A DNA stretch of 64,000 nt from Mugil cephalus (lineage: Eukaryota; Chordata; Actinopteri; Mugiliformes; Mugilidae), in assembly GCF_022458985.1 (NCBI RefSeq), contig NC_061770.1, positions 3,721,001-3,785,000 of the forward strand. The letters are read 5' to 3'. This document shows positions 14,721-25,935 of the stretch, piece after piece (position 1 is the stretch's first letter; each line of letters begins with the position of its first letter). Position numbers and translations under genes: made by a program. Under the pieces are notes generated by a model. It saw only the letters and a program-made list of their open reading frames with translations. It was not told where the DNA came from and searched no databases.

Positions 14721-16246
14721 GTGGTACATGTGGGTGGTACATGTCTAAGTAACAGCCACATGAATATCAGGTCCAAAACTTTCCCAGCTGAACATTGAAT
14801 TACTGTATTACCAGATGGTTATTTACTTCTCATAGTTTTATGCCTGATCCGTGCATTTTTCATACTATAATTCATTTCAGTTCATTTCACAGTCACAGTT
14901 TTTAGGTCAGGTTTTGCTAATTCATTATTCTATTCTATTTCAGTCCCAGTCTGCAGTTCCTGATTGAAAAAATGGTCCAAAGAAAACAAGCCAATACGAG
15001 CCGAAGGGACAGTGAACTCCTGTATCCAGGTAAATGTCAGGGCAGGCTGCTGCATGTCCGTCTCTGTCTCACTATCTAGGGAGTTTGTTCTGACCACAGC
15101 TGGCTTATTAATCGTCTCCTGGCGTGCCGCTTTCTGGCAGAGACAGAGGAGGTGTGCAATTTGGTTGTTGACCTTGCAGATGTTTGCGGTACGCCTGGAC
15201 ACAGCTCACCTCAGAGCCGATCAATTTGTCAACACCAGAGCATCACCCAGAACTGATTTCTTGGCAGGGTAAGGGGACCTCTCACCCCACAGTTAGATCT
15301 CATGATGCACCGTGTGAAGCCAGTGAAATTCCTCCACGAGTGAGAGTAGAAAATTATCAGCATTGAAACTGTCATTCAGTAATAAAAAGCTGCTATATAA
15401 TGGAAACCTCCTTCCTGCATCTCATTATCAGGAAATATATGGTCATATTCTCCATTTGGTGCTTTATGGGTCAGCAGGGACGATAAAAATACATATTTCT
15501 CATTGCCTTTCTCAGCTTGAGTATTTATAGCAACTCCCTACCAAAACTGTCCCTTTGAGCATTTATTCTGCATTTTGTCTTTCTACTTGAAGTAAAAGAA
15601 CTTCTACTCATTCTGACACCTCTCGATCAAACTTATCTTACAATACAAAAGATTACCAATATCTCCCAAATATCTTGTTACATTTCATTCACTGTACCCT
15701 CCTCTAACTGCTGACAGCTGGGGGGACAAAAAACCAACACATTTTCCCAGATGGTTTTCTGGCTGAATTGACCAGAAATGACAGCAGCAGTTCGGCAAAC
15801 ACGCAACTGAGGCTTTTTTATACTCACACTGCTCTCCCTTTTGGGCAATGATCGGGTGATTTGCATGTAAAAGGATATCAATGTGTCAAGGATAAATTTA
15901 GGCTGAGAAGCTCTTAAGAGAACTAGTTTTCAGTCTATAGGATTAAATTCAACCTGAAGCGAGGGCCATCTTCACTAAAACACTGAACTCAAATGACGAT
16001 AACTGGAAGGATTTGATGTTTTGGTCGAATTAGTTCATATAAAATGCAGCAATAAGGGTTAACTTTGTTATATGATCTGGAAGAGGTGTAACTGATCGAA
16101 ACATATCAAAATATCACAACCACACCACATGTACTCTCAGACTATTTTAGCCAACAGTGCTGCAAACAAATGATGCCTGATGGTATGACACACTCTTAAT
16201 TATGTGGTTTGAAGGGGTATTAACGAACATGAATTATAATTAAAAT

Positions 16247-16283
16247 CTGATGAGCCCTTTTTTAGCCTTGAAGGGCTCATCAG
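16247..16283. repeat. Perfect 13-bp inverted repeat (hairpin)
   Basis: CTGATGAGCCCTT at 16,247-16,259 is repeated in reverse complement at 16,271-16,283 with an 11-base loop. A related, imperfect form lies near 31,687-31,722, so this is probably part of a dispersed element. Confidence 0.7.
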
Positions 16284-17344
16284 TAAGTGCTTTCCTCGGC
16301 TGAGTAAAAAAAGAAAAAGAAAAAAAAAACAGATGTGTTTCGAGTGAACAAATATTGTTGGTTCTAATATGCATGAAGTAAAGTATACTGTCAAAGACCA
16401 GTTTAAACCTGTGGTAGAGTCCAGACTTTCACTTTCTTCAATCTGAATAACCCAACCAGGCATTATTGTTGAAAGCTGCAGTGCTGGTTGAGGCAGAGTT
16501 GCACTGTGCTCACTACACGGGGTCAGGGCAGACACTATTGGTGTCTGTTACAAATCCCTGCTGAGCCCTGGAAGGAAACACAGCACTCTAGGACACACAG
16601 CCAAAACCAGATGGAAGAAGAAGCCTCTATGATCCGGATTTTTGATCTTCCAGTCACTCAGAGTCTCAAAGAGTGTGGTAAGCCCATCTGTGGTATCAGC
16701 TAAAAAAAAAAAAATAAAAAAAAAAAACAAAAAACTCCACATCCAACATCACACAACTTCCTAAACTAACACATGTGATTCCACCTGCAAATAAAAGTAT
16801 CACCAAATAGAAACTAACTCACATTCTCAACTTAAAAGTTGAAAATGTGAGTTGAAATACACTATGTAGAGTTATTTACTAAAAATATTCCTGTTGAGGC
16901 CTTTCTCAGTGCAAGGCATCAGTTCTGAAATTATTTGGAAAGGTGGCTTTAAAACATTTCTAGTGTGAATATTCGCAAGAAGCAGACATTTGAGTCAGAC
17001 TGAATTCAATGTGTTCACAATTTTGAAGGTGACTCACATTCGTAGCAAGAAAGCAAAACTCAAAACAACCTATCAGCATGATTCAGCCCGTCATTAGTTT
17101 TCATTGTGAATGTATTAAAAGAAGCTCACTCAACCACCAGCTACTCAAAAATGGCACCCACTGGAGTAAAAGTAAATTTCCGTGTACATGAGCCGCTAAA
17201 GAGTTGGTTCCACGTTATGCAGATGACGTTCGAGTGTTTGACACGTCTGCCTCACCCAATTATCACCGCCCGGCACAGAGATATACTGTAACACTGGGAT
17301 TTTTATAAACTTGCATTCTGGTCCGTAGGAAAAGGCAAAAACTA

Positions 17345-17680
17345 ATCGATCAGGCATAACATTATGACGCCTTCTTGTGTCTTCTTTGTGCCTCTAAAAC
17401 ATCTGTGACTCATCAGAGAATGGACATGGGCCTTCTGAGGGTGTCCCATGGTGGCAACACAATCTTGTTAGTGGGGGCCTTTGGGAGGGGCCTCTGTGGA
17501 TCATCCCACAGATTCTTGATCAGTTTGGGATCTAGTGAATTTGGAGGTCAGGTCAACACCTTGTGTTGTTCATTGCCACTGATGTTTTACACGACATGGG
17601 CACAAAACCAGACTGTAGTATGTTGCTTTGTCTTGGTTCTCAGCTGTCATGCTAACAGAGAACAGCTGTGACCAGTAGTG
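17345..17680 (+). mobile_element. Interspersed repeat, copy B (AACATTATGAC... family)
   Basis: It begins CAGGCATAACATTATGACG and contains CTGTGGATCATCCCACAGAT, then a TTGATCAGTTTGGGATCTAG-like segment and GGAGGTCAGGTCAACACCTT. These words and their order are those of a very abundant fish repeat. This copy is better preserved than the one at 14,477-14,720. No coding capacity remains. Confidence 0.7.
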
Positions 17681-19888
17681 TTAGTGGATTTTTTTTTCAA
17701 TGGGGTAGTTTGTGTCCAAGTGCTGGTGACATTTTAAATATAAAATTAAGAGCTTCTGAATACAAATATTTTCAAATTTATATTAAGCGATCCTCAGGTG
17801 GGAAGAAAAAAGTGACAATGTTTTTTTTTGTAGGGTCTAATTAAGTTAATCTAAGATAATGTCATGATAAGCATATAAAAGGCTTATCAGTATGGTTTAA
17901 TAACTGTCCGGTTTACACTGCTGTCCCTTCCCACATGACAAATTGGTTCCACAATTATGGACAAAATGTCTTTCACATGAGAGGCAGGATGGGATAGTAC
18001 AGGTCAGGAGCAGAGATTTCATCCCATTTGATAGCGCCCACTGTGGCATTCGTTTAGACAGAAAGCGGGTTTATAGCATTTCAACCAATACAACAGCTAA
18101 AAGTTTGGCAACGTGTGAGTACGTTTCTGTGGTGGAAAAGGCCCATACATACAGTACACCAGGACAAAATCTGTCACATTCACTTTGTGACTTCAGTAGT
18201 GTTACCTCTGTCTGTTTTCGATTTCTGTGTTAAAAGACCCAACAGATAATCCATTATCCACCAGTGTCTTCCCTGTGATTCCACAGATTTCACCCCTCAT
18301 CCTGCTCAGATAACCGTATCATTCCTGTTCAGTCTATTTCTGGGTTTCACTCATAAGCTCCAGCGACAGCATCTATTCGCTGCAAACTAATACTGTCTTG
18401 GGCTCTGATATTGTGCTTATTGCCATCTTATCTCCTGGTGCAGCCACCCAAACACATTTAGTGTTTGGAGGCTCAAGCAAACATGACCTCCCGATAACGG
18501 GTATATAAATATATCGAGTCTCTGCCCATCTTTCACCCACTCTCTCACACATTCACACACATGCGATATTGCAAAAATCTTAATTTTCAGACTTGCACAC
18601 TGATACATTCAAATATTTCTGAATGTCATTTGGAGGATGCCCGGGGTGAGGCCAGCAGGCTACAGTTTGCAGGCATTTAGGAGAATAAAGAGAAAGAGTC
18701 TGCTTGCAGACTTTCCAGGCAACAGTCGATTATAATCCAAGATGACGGTAGTGTTTTCTGTCTGTGTGGCTGAAATCTATAATTAACAAATGATTTTTGA
18801 GGCAGGTTTGTGACATTTGACCACCAAATCCTAATCAGTTAATCAATCCAAGTTAAATGTTCATGCAAAATTTGAATAAATTCTTCCATTCTTCCCAAGA
18901 ATAGGACAGACGTTTTCATAAGCAGTGGCTTTCAAAGGTGAAATGAAATAAAAAGCCATTTTAGGTACAAAATGTTGTTTTCAGTGCCAGAATGCAACTG
19001 TTGCAAGTCACCCAAACAGGAAGAACATGAATTCTTTCGTCATTGTTGTGTTAACACAACTGGTCTTGGTTTTGATTCACATGTTTAAGTCACATGTAGA
19101 ATTGGTTAATTCTCCAGATAGCAAATTTAAGTGTAAAATGAAAAGGTTTGCTTTCATAGGTGAAATCCCTCAGAATAATCAGCATGAACTTGGAGCTCCA
19201 CAGAGATTTTTTTCCTGGCTTTCTTTTTCTGGCTCATTGATTTAGTTCAATGACGTCTATATTATTGTACAGTATGGTTTAGTATCTGCATATCATCAAC
19301 CTCATTTTAATTTTGGCAACTGTTTTAGCGCTGATACACTAAACAGCTTCCTGTTGAATGTAAAACAAAACAAAAAAAACAACCAACAAAAACATTTACA
19401 TGCAGAAGCATGCATTTGGTCTTACATTGTGCTTAGAAGCCACGGAGACTCCACGCGTGAATAAAACTGTATTGATGTAATAATACATTGTGCCTTTCTC
19501 AACCTGTTCTACTGCAGCAGCACTTTTTATTTGAGAGCAAAGACCATTTCCACCAGTCAGCCATGCCATAGCATGTCATATGTCATCAACGATACATCTG
19601 TGCAGCTACTCCAACCCTGGATCCATCCGAAGTGAAACGTTAGCCGACATCTACTCAGCATCACACCCAATAATTTTCAAGCTCACCAACAAAAGGCTAA
19701 AGCCTGTAATCAGCCCACTCAGCAGATCAGACACTGAATCTTATCGGTGTTTGTTCCTCCGCTGATGTGAGAAAAACAATCACTCTGAGCAGGACTGGCA
19801 GCAAGCAGCCTCAGTAACAACCCCTGGCTTTTCTGTACATTCACACTGACTGCAGCAATGATAGGCTGCTGCTTTTCTCCAGCAAAGA

Positions 19889-20130
19889 GGTAAATGGTAA
19901 ATGGCTCTTGCATTTATATAGGGTCTTTCCACCTATTGGTACTCAAAGGGCTTTTTACAGTCACAGACACATCTACCCATTCACTCACACAAGCACACAC
20001 CAGTGGGAGTAACTGGGAGCTCAGTGTCTTGCTCAAGGACTCTTTGGCATGTGGCACATTCTGGGGATTGAACCACTAACCCTCTGGTTTGTGCACAACG
20101 TGCTCTAACCTGATGAGCCACAGCTGCTCG
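19889..20130 (-). mobile_element. tRNA-derived fish SINE, near full length
   Basis: Read on the minus strand, it starts with a tRNA-like head holding an A-box-like word (TGGCTCATCAGGTTAGAGC) and a B box (GGTTCAATCCC). A body follows with a CTTGAGCAAGACACTGAGCT word, then AGTGAATGGGT, and a tail ending in TATATAAATGCAAGAGCC and a repeated TTTACCA. This head-body-tail order is that of a common fish tRNA SINE amplified by LINE machinery. It lies in the presumed bsn intron. No flanking target duplication was resolved. Confidence 0.75.
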
Positions 20131-21139
20131 GCACACCTCTTACATTGTGGTTTATTCAAAAAAAATAAAGTCTCACGTTTACATGCACACATGCGCATGT
20201 ACATCTTGCATGCATGACTTTCAGAGAAGTGAAAATTGGTCTCAAGTGCTCCACAGTCCCAATGCTCACATGCTGCCTCTCTCGCCGACATACACACGAG
20301 TAGTCTTTTTCACTTACATTTGTGGAAAGTGAACAAGTTGTGATGACTGCCGACTCACACGAGTCAGCTCTTCATGTTTACTGATCATATACATAAAACA
20401 CTAAAGTAGTCACGGATAACACTCGCACACGCATTAATGCACTTAAACACACATGTGCATGCATCACAGCCTATGTATGACAAACAGGCCGCAACCATGA
20501 GTCAGAAGTCTCATGAACATGTGAGGCTCTATATGTGCTGTAGATCTGAAGTTCCTCGCTCTCGCTCTGTCTTTGTTATGCTCTCTCGTTCCCTTTGCCA
20601 GCCATTCTGTATCTCTGTCCCACATTTTCACTTTGGATCTTTACAATATTTTTTTTGTTTCATTACTACAATTTATTTCATTTTAAATACAGCATTGACA
20701 ATTCCGGCGGAGCAGATTGGAATAGTATTTCCTTGAATTATCTAAAAAAAATCTAATTTGAGCGTAAGATGTTTTTGCATTTTGCATATCATTATGTGTT
20801 CTAGTTTCAGGCCTGAAGGGCAGCATGTCTCAATTCAATACATCCGTAAATTTGATATCAGTCTGACAAAGTCCTCTAGTGCCTGCAGTAATTACCACAA
20901 AGGCAGAGGATGACGGGTTACACAGGGCTCTATCTGGGAAACCATCGACTGTCATCTGATGATTTAGCCTCTGGGGACAACGTCCAGTATTTCTGAATTT
21001 AATATATATACTGTATGCATAGTGTGCCGATATCCTGAAAGATGATAACACATATCAGGGTCAAAACTGGCTGTTCCACATTCCCGTAATTGTTAACTTG
21101 GAATTTAAGACACAAGAAGGGAGTTGAGAGAGGGTGTAC

Positions 21140-21235
21140 CTTGTCTCTTGCACAACTCCAGCTGGGATAGGCTCCAGCCCCTTGTGACCCTCTACTGCAT
21201 AAAGTGAGTATAGCTAAAGGATGGATGTATGGAAG
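21140..21235. mobile_element. 3' part of a common fish repeat
   Basis: Contains GCTGGGATAGGCTCCAGCCC, then a TGTGACCCTCTACTGCATAA-like word and GGATGGATGTATGGA, the standard closing words of a repeat family widespread in teleosts. The front part of the same family is seen at 53,030-53,215. Confidence 0.65.
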
Positions 21236-21610
21236 CTTAAATTGCTTGCTTCTGATCTCTGGCTGGAAGAAACCACCTCATTCACCTTCTGATTTATAAC
21301 TCTGTCCCTCCTTCTAGCATCTCTTTAGGTTTTAGCCAGTTGTATAGCCACCTCCGCTTGATCTGTTTCCACCACCTTCACTCCCCCCCCCCCAACATCC
21401 TCCAGCTCTCTCTCTCCAGCTGTCCCAAGCTGTCCCATTACTCTCAGTATCTGTCGCTCTTCTTATCTTACCCCACATAAGCACTGAGGTTGTATCTCAT
21501 TGTACAGGCAGAGCCATTTAGAGGCTGCTAGTTATTGGTTTAAAAAGGGGGCGTTGAGGATGGGAGGGGGACAAGAGGGGAGGGATTTTAATCAAAAGAA
21601 CAAATGTAAT

Positions 21611-21612
21611 AT

Positions 21613-21652
<40 letters not shown>
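21611..21652. repeat. Compound (AC)n(AT)n microsatellite
   Basis: Ten or so AC units run directly into about eleven AT units. Confidence 0.95.
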
Positions 21653-21659
<7 letters not shown>

Positions 21660-22689
21660 TTGGTGGCCATGAATTGTTGGTGGCCATGAATAGACTAAAA
21701 AGTCAAAATTGCACAATTAATGCGTTATCTGAACTGTTTGCATGCCTTTTGCTAAAATCCTCAGTACACATGCACATACAGTAATGAACCTTAGTTATCA
21801 AGTAATATTTACAGCAGCTGAGCAGCATCCTCTTTCCAGTTTAGAGAATGGAAGTGTGCAAATGATACAGAGCACGACAAAAAGGAGGAAGGATGGAAAA
21901 GAGAGAAGCAAAGCATGCAAGCATGCAGAGGAGAAAGGAAGCAAGACGCATATACAGAGAGAGGGAGAGAGAGAGGGTGATAGGAGCAGGCAGTGAGGCA
22001 GAGCAGTGCAGGAGAGGGAGGGAGTGTGTGAGAGTGAGAGGGGCGGGGTTGGGGGGGCGAGCAAACACGCTCTGCACGTGATTGAATATGTTCACATGGC
22101 CTCGTATTACGCCATTATAAATACTTAATGTGAGGCACCGCATTCTCCAAAAATCCTTGCCTTAAATTATATGCAGTGAATTTGAAATGTGGGCAGGAGG
22201 CCTGAAAAATCAGGAGCAGGGAAATTGGCAGGTTAAAAAAAAAAGCATCAAAGGAGAGCATCACAGTGAATCACATAAACTGGAGTAATGCACCAATGAT
22301 GCATCAAAGCATGTTCAGCTCTGCTGCCATGTATCGGACGAGAGCTGAAGCCGTCATCTGCTCTCCGAGTCCCAGTGTTACATAATGATGGATAGGCCTG
22401 TGCTTCACCGCTCTCCCCTCCTATAGAAGCATGAATCAAACCCAGGATGTGTCCTAAATACAACCTGCACACACAGAGGCCAGCTGTAGCCCTACTCTCG
22501 CAGTATCTCCACAGAACGTCAACCTGATTAGTCTCTGAGCAGAGGCTTGTCTGCAGGCTTTGAGGGATGAGGTGGTTCAGAGAGCTGGGATTCCTGGATT
22601 GTGGCAAAGACAAAAGACTGTAGCATCTGCATTTGCTCACTGAAGCCTGTCATGTCATGTATAGTAGGACTGTTCTGTTTTGTGAAAGT

Positions 22690-23530
22690 TACATTATGTT
22701 AGGTTTGTTTTATCTTTGCTAGGTTCTATGCAACAAAACATATCTTGTGTTTGTTATATTTTAGGTACGTTACGTTACGTTACGTTACGTTACGTTATGT
22801 TATGTTACATTACGTTACGTTACGTTGCATTACATTGCGTTGCGTTATGTGTATGTGACTTTTATGTAACAAAACACGTCTTATGTTTGTGTTTTATTAC
22901 GCAATGCGTATGTTACATTCTGTGTATGTGATGCTTGTGTCATGTTATGTTTTGTGTAATATTATGTTATGTTGTATGCAGCTAAACATGTCTTATACTT
23001 TGTGGAGGATATATTATGTTTTATGTACGTTCATATTATATTTTATTTAACAAAACATGGTTTATGCATGTTGTGGTACATTTTATGCGTTGCAGTTTTA
23101 CGTAACAAACATGTCTTTTATTTTGTGTATGCTACGTGTGTATGTTATGTTACATTTACATCCTGTCACATTTTGTGTGTTGTGTTTATGTTTTCTGTTA
23201 TGGACTCTGTCGGTCACATTATGTTTTGTGGAGGGTACATTACGGTATATGAATGTTAGTTTACGTTTTATGATTCAAAGCATATCTTACGTGTTGTGCT
23301 GCATTATGTCCTTCGGATGGCAAATAATGTTTTGTGTCTGTTGTGTTTTATGTAACGAAACAAACTTATGTACTGTATATATGCTTTGTTTATGCGTTTT
23401 TATGTTCTGTATGGTTATGTCAGGTTTCATATGCATTGTGCTTTGTGTTTTATGTATGCTGTGTATAATTTCTATGTTTTATGTATTGTATGCTATGTTG
23501 AACTACAATGGTCTTTATTTTTTCAGATGA
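22690..23530 (+). repeat. Degenerate TTACG/TTATG satellite with dispersed ATGTAACAAAACATGTCTTA units
   Basis: At 22,766-22,850 the DNA is a pentanucleotide array (TTACG, TTATG, TTACA, TTGCG). Around it, for more than 800 bases, a longer word resembling TATGTAACAAAACATGTCTT recurs near 22,726, 22,862, 22,974, 23,043, 23,098, 23,269 and 23,348, at uneven spacings of about 55-170 bases. The strand is strongly T/G-biased, with very little A/C-rich sequence. The bias leaves long stop-free stretches (for example 23,057-23,530), which are artefacts, not genes. Confidence 0.75.
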
Positions 23531-24495
23531 TCTAGTTGTGTGTGTGAGAAAGAGACACATTAAGTGTAATATAACATACAGTGCATGTACAGAGCTGTTG
23601 TTTCATAGCGTGGTTACCTCATATAGCAAATCCACTGCCACTGTGTATTCATTAAATTGACAAAAACTGGCTTTGTTGCGAAAGCAATATTTCTTTTAAA
23701 ACCTGCTACATTACAGTTTGCTGAGATGCTCTATCTACAGATAGTCTAGCTGTGCATTAATTATAAGTGTTATGTGTGCTTAATCCATTCAGAGATTGAT
23801 TTTTAAAAGGTAGTAAAAGAGCTTATAACATCCAAAGGATACAGTTCTCGGAATATGAGAGATGAGGTACCGATAGACACAGTATCTGTCATAACATGAC
23901 GTTTGAAATGCTAATGAATGCAGTAGAATGGTCTGATTGTATGGTATGCCCATATGCATCACTCGTCTATCAGATGATTCGATGTCAGTGACTGGAAACG
24001 GCGTCTTTGCTGATAGTACCAGTGCTACACATCATCAAACACACGCCTACATTGCGAGGCAAGCCCCTTAACGCACGAACACACTCACAAACACACACAT
24101 GCACAAACGCACACATCCAGCATCCTTCCCTCGCCCATGCGGAAACGAGTGATACTATCACTATAGGGCGCTTCAAGGATCACGGCTACATATAAGCACA
24201 ACATACCAACATAAAGCACGAAAACGAGTGACACACATCGAACATTAAGGTCTCCTGTTCAGCGCGCCTTTACGCCAAAGAAGAACACGAGCAGTGAAGG
24301 AGGAAATACTATTAGAGCAGCACATGACACCGCAGAAAGAAATCATTACAGCCCGAGAGCAAAACAGCAGCCGTGGAGGCTCACTGGTGACAACCGCAGC
24401 ATAGAGTAGCGGGTCACTGTGGTTGTAAGCCTCCGTAAAAGGCAATGTCAAGCCATAAATGAACCACTGAGGCTCAGCCGTGCAGCTGGAAGCGT

Positions 24496-24516
24496 TTCAG
24501 CACCACGGCCAGCTCT
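24496..24516 (+). promoter_or_regulatory. RE1/NRSE-like motif (REST binding)
   Basis: TTCAGCACCACGGCCAGCTC matches the canonical RE1 core (TTCAGCACC, then two bases, then GGACAGC) at all but one position of the first 18 bases, with a weaker end. It lies about 250 bases inside the presumed first intron of a neuronal active-zone gene. REST silences many presynaptic genes outside neurons, so the placement makes sense. Binding is inferred, not shown. Confidence 0.6.
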
Positions 24517-24765
24517 CTGCTCTCTGCTCTCTGCTCTTTAATTTCACCATCCAGAGACGAGGGTTGTCACTCCCCCTCCGCTTCTTACACACCACCTAAA
24601 ACCTTGCTCAGAATAGAGAACACACTCCCAGTAAAATCAGGTGACATCTGCAGATTCTTTCCATCAGCCGTTTCCGCGTTAAAACGCAGAGTGAGATGCA
24701 GTGCACCGTAGCGCGGTTCACCCAGCCCCCTTTACCCTAAACCTCTCCACCGCTGCTGCTCCTAC

Positions 24766-24941
24766 CTCGTCATCCCCATCCCGGGGCCTCCGATACCCAT
24801 GCCTCCCCCGGCAGCGGCTCCGTTCACCGGTTTCATGTGCTGTCCTGCTCCGGGTCCTCCGGGCATCGTCGTCCCCATCATCCCGGCGGATCCCGGTTCC
24901 CCGGGCTGCCCGCCGCCCTCCATGCTCGCTTCGTTCCCCAT
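24766..24941 (-). CDS. bsn: First coding exon, bassoon/piccolo-family presynaptic scaffold
   Basis: On the minus strand, ATG at 24,941 opens 58 codons plus two bases and ends at a splice donor (GACGAG, then GTAGGA) at 24,765-24,764; reading on would hit a stop at once. The peptide starts MGNEASMEGG and continues as Gly/Pro/Met-rich sequence. MGNE[AV]S.EG followed by Gly/Pro-rich disorder is the N-terminus of piccolo and bassoon, giant scaffolds of the presynaptic active zone; the N-terminal Gly-2 suggests N-myristoylation. The very Gly-rich continuation favours bassoon, but piccolo is possible. The surrounding DNA is CpG-rich. The rest of the gene must lie beyond position 1. The alternative, a chance frame in a CpG island, is less likely given the start, motif and donor together. 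Confidence 0.55.
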
Positions 24942-25250
24942 CTCGGTCTCGGCTCAGGAGACGGGAGGGAAAGGTCTCGGATCAGATCAGCGCTGTGGCT
25001 TCTATGTCGCTACGTCGTCTATTTGTATTCAATCAAAAAGAATGAATAGTAAAAAAAAAAAGGAGGGGGAGAGAAAACTGAGAGAGCGAACTCAGCGCTG
25101 CTTCCCCATCACCGCCATCATCATCCTCATCCTCGTCAGCTTCAGCACCAGTAGGCTGCCTCCTCCTCCTGAGTGACGACGGGAGCGTGCCGCGCGGCCA
25201 TGGCGACGGTGAGGGGGGAATAAAGGCTTGAGAGGCGAGAGAAAGCGACA
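24942..25250 (-). promoter_or_regulatory. 5' leader with upstream ORF, bsn-like gene
   Basis: On the minus strand, upstream of the MGNEAS start, lies a leader with at least two short upstream ORFs. The first, 25,201-25,142, begins in an almost ideal Kozak context (GTCGCCATGGC) and encodes 19 residues ending AAYWC. The second starts shortly after it within a GATGAGGATGATGATGG tract and encodes about 12 residues. A pyrimidine-rich stretch and a T run (about 25,050-25,060) lie between them and the main start. The transcription start is not known, so whether both lie in the mRNA is inferred. Confidence 0.4.
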
Positions 25251-25765
25251 TTAGATTAGATTAGATCAAAGTTGGATGAGTCCCGTGGGGGAGGTTGGGT
25301 CGTAGAAGTCACATTTGGATACAAGGAGCATGGCGGAGATATAGCCCATTTAAAAGGGGTACTTTCTGACCTCTGGCTGGTGACCGTAACTAAAACAGGC
25401 ACAAATATAAAGAAAATCCAATTATATTTCTCAGGAAGTCAATTTTGTTCGTTTAACCCCCACATCCTGATTCTATTATGTACATATTTCCAGTATAAGC
25501 TTTATTGTATTAACTACAATGTCTACGAAATTGGCCACATTCAGATTTATGCCATCATAAAAAGGTAAACTAATATTAAGCTCATCATCCCTTCAGTAAA
25601 GACCAACAATAAACCTGTCGACAGAAAAACGTAACAATTCACTATGTGTGCTTTTACAAGGTGAGTATTCAGCGCCATGCATCTGATAATGACACAGTAT
25701 ATAAATAGGTATATGAAGTGTGTAGCCATAAATTCGGGGACGCGCTTTCTGTCGGTGGAGAGTGA

Positions 25766-25935
25766 GAGGAGGAGGAGGAGGTGGAGGAGGAGGCGGAAGA
25801 GTTGTGGAGAGCGGGGTAAGAGAGGAGTGGATTGAGCTACAGTATGCGTGCGCGTTCACGTCTTTCACTCGAAGAAGGGCATGAGGAGTAAACGCGCAGA
25901 GCCGTAAGGATAGACTGCACCGGAGTATCACGTGA
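25766..25935. promoter_or_regulatory. Upstream region with (GGA)n tract and CACGTG E-box
   Basis: A purine-rich GGAGGA tract (25,766-25,795), able to form triplex or G-quadruplex structures, is followed by a palindromic TCACGTGA at 25,928-25,935, the USF/MITF-type E-box. They lie 0.5-0.7 kb upstream of the leader of the minus-strand gene. Regulatory use is inferred. Confidence 0.35.

Larger units (their letters stand above)
1..24765 (-). other. Probable first intron of bsn-like gene; no exon recognised
   Basis: This 24.8 kb stretch lies downstream, on the minus strand, of the splice donor at 24,765-24,764. Reading both strands, I found no exon with a recognisable domain, including the double zinc-finger block expected in later bassoon/piccolo exons. 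Open frames here are short, rich in low-complexity residues and lack splice-framed conservation. What can be seen is microsatellites and decayed transposons, listed separately, in AT-rich unique sequence. Conserved enhancers could be present but cannot be told apart without alignments. That it is a single intron is an inference from the first exon. Confidence 0.5.

Noticed and set aside
22248..22640. 130-codon open frame on the minus strand
   Set aside because: No recognisable domain, no supporting splice sites, and the composition is ordinary for intron. It could hold conserved noncoding DNA, but that cannot be judged here.
23057..23530. 157-codon open frame on the plus strand, rich in Cys, Met, Phe and Val
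   Set aside because: It lies wholly inside the T/G-biased satellite at 22,690-23,530; lack of stops follows from the base bias, and no domain or splice framing is present.
24701..25176. Pro/Ser/Arg-rich plus-strand frames over the CpG-rich region
   Set aside because: They are antisense shadows of the minus-strand MGNEAS exon and its leader.
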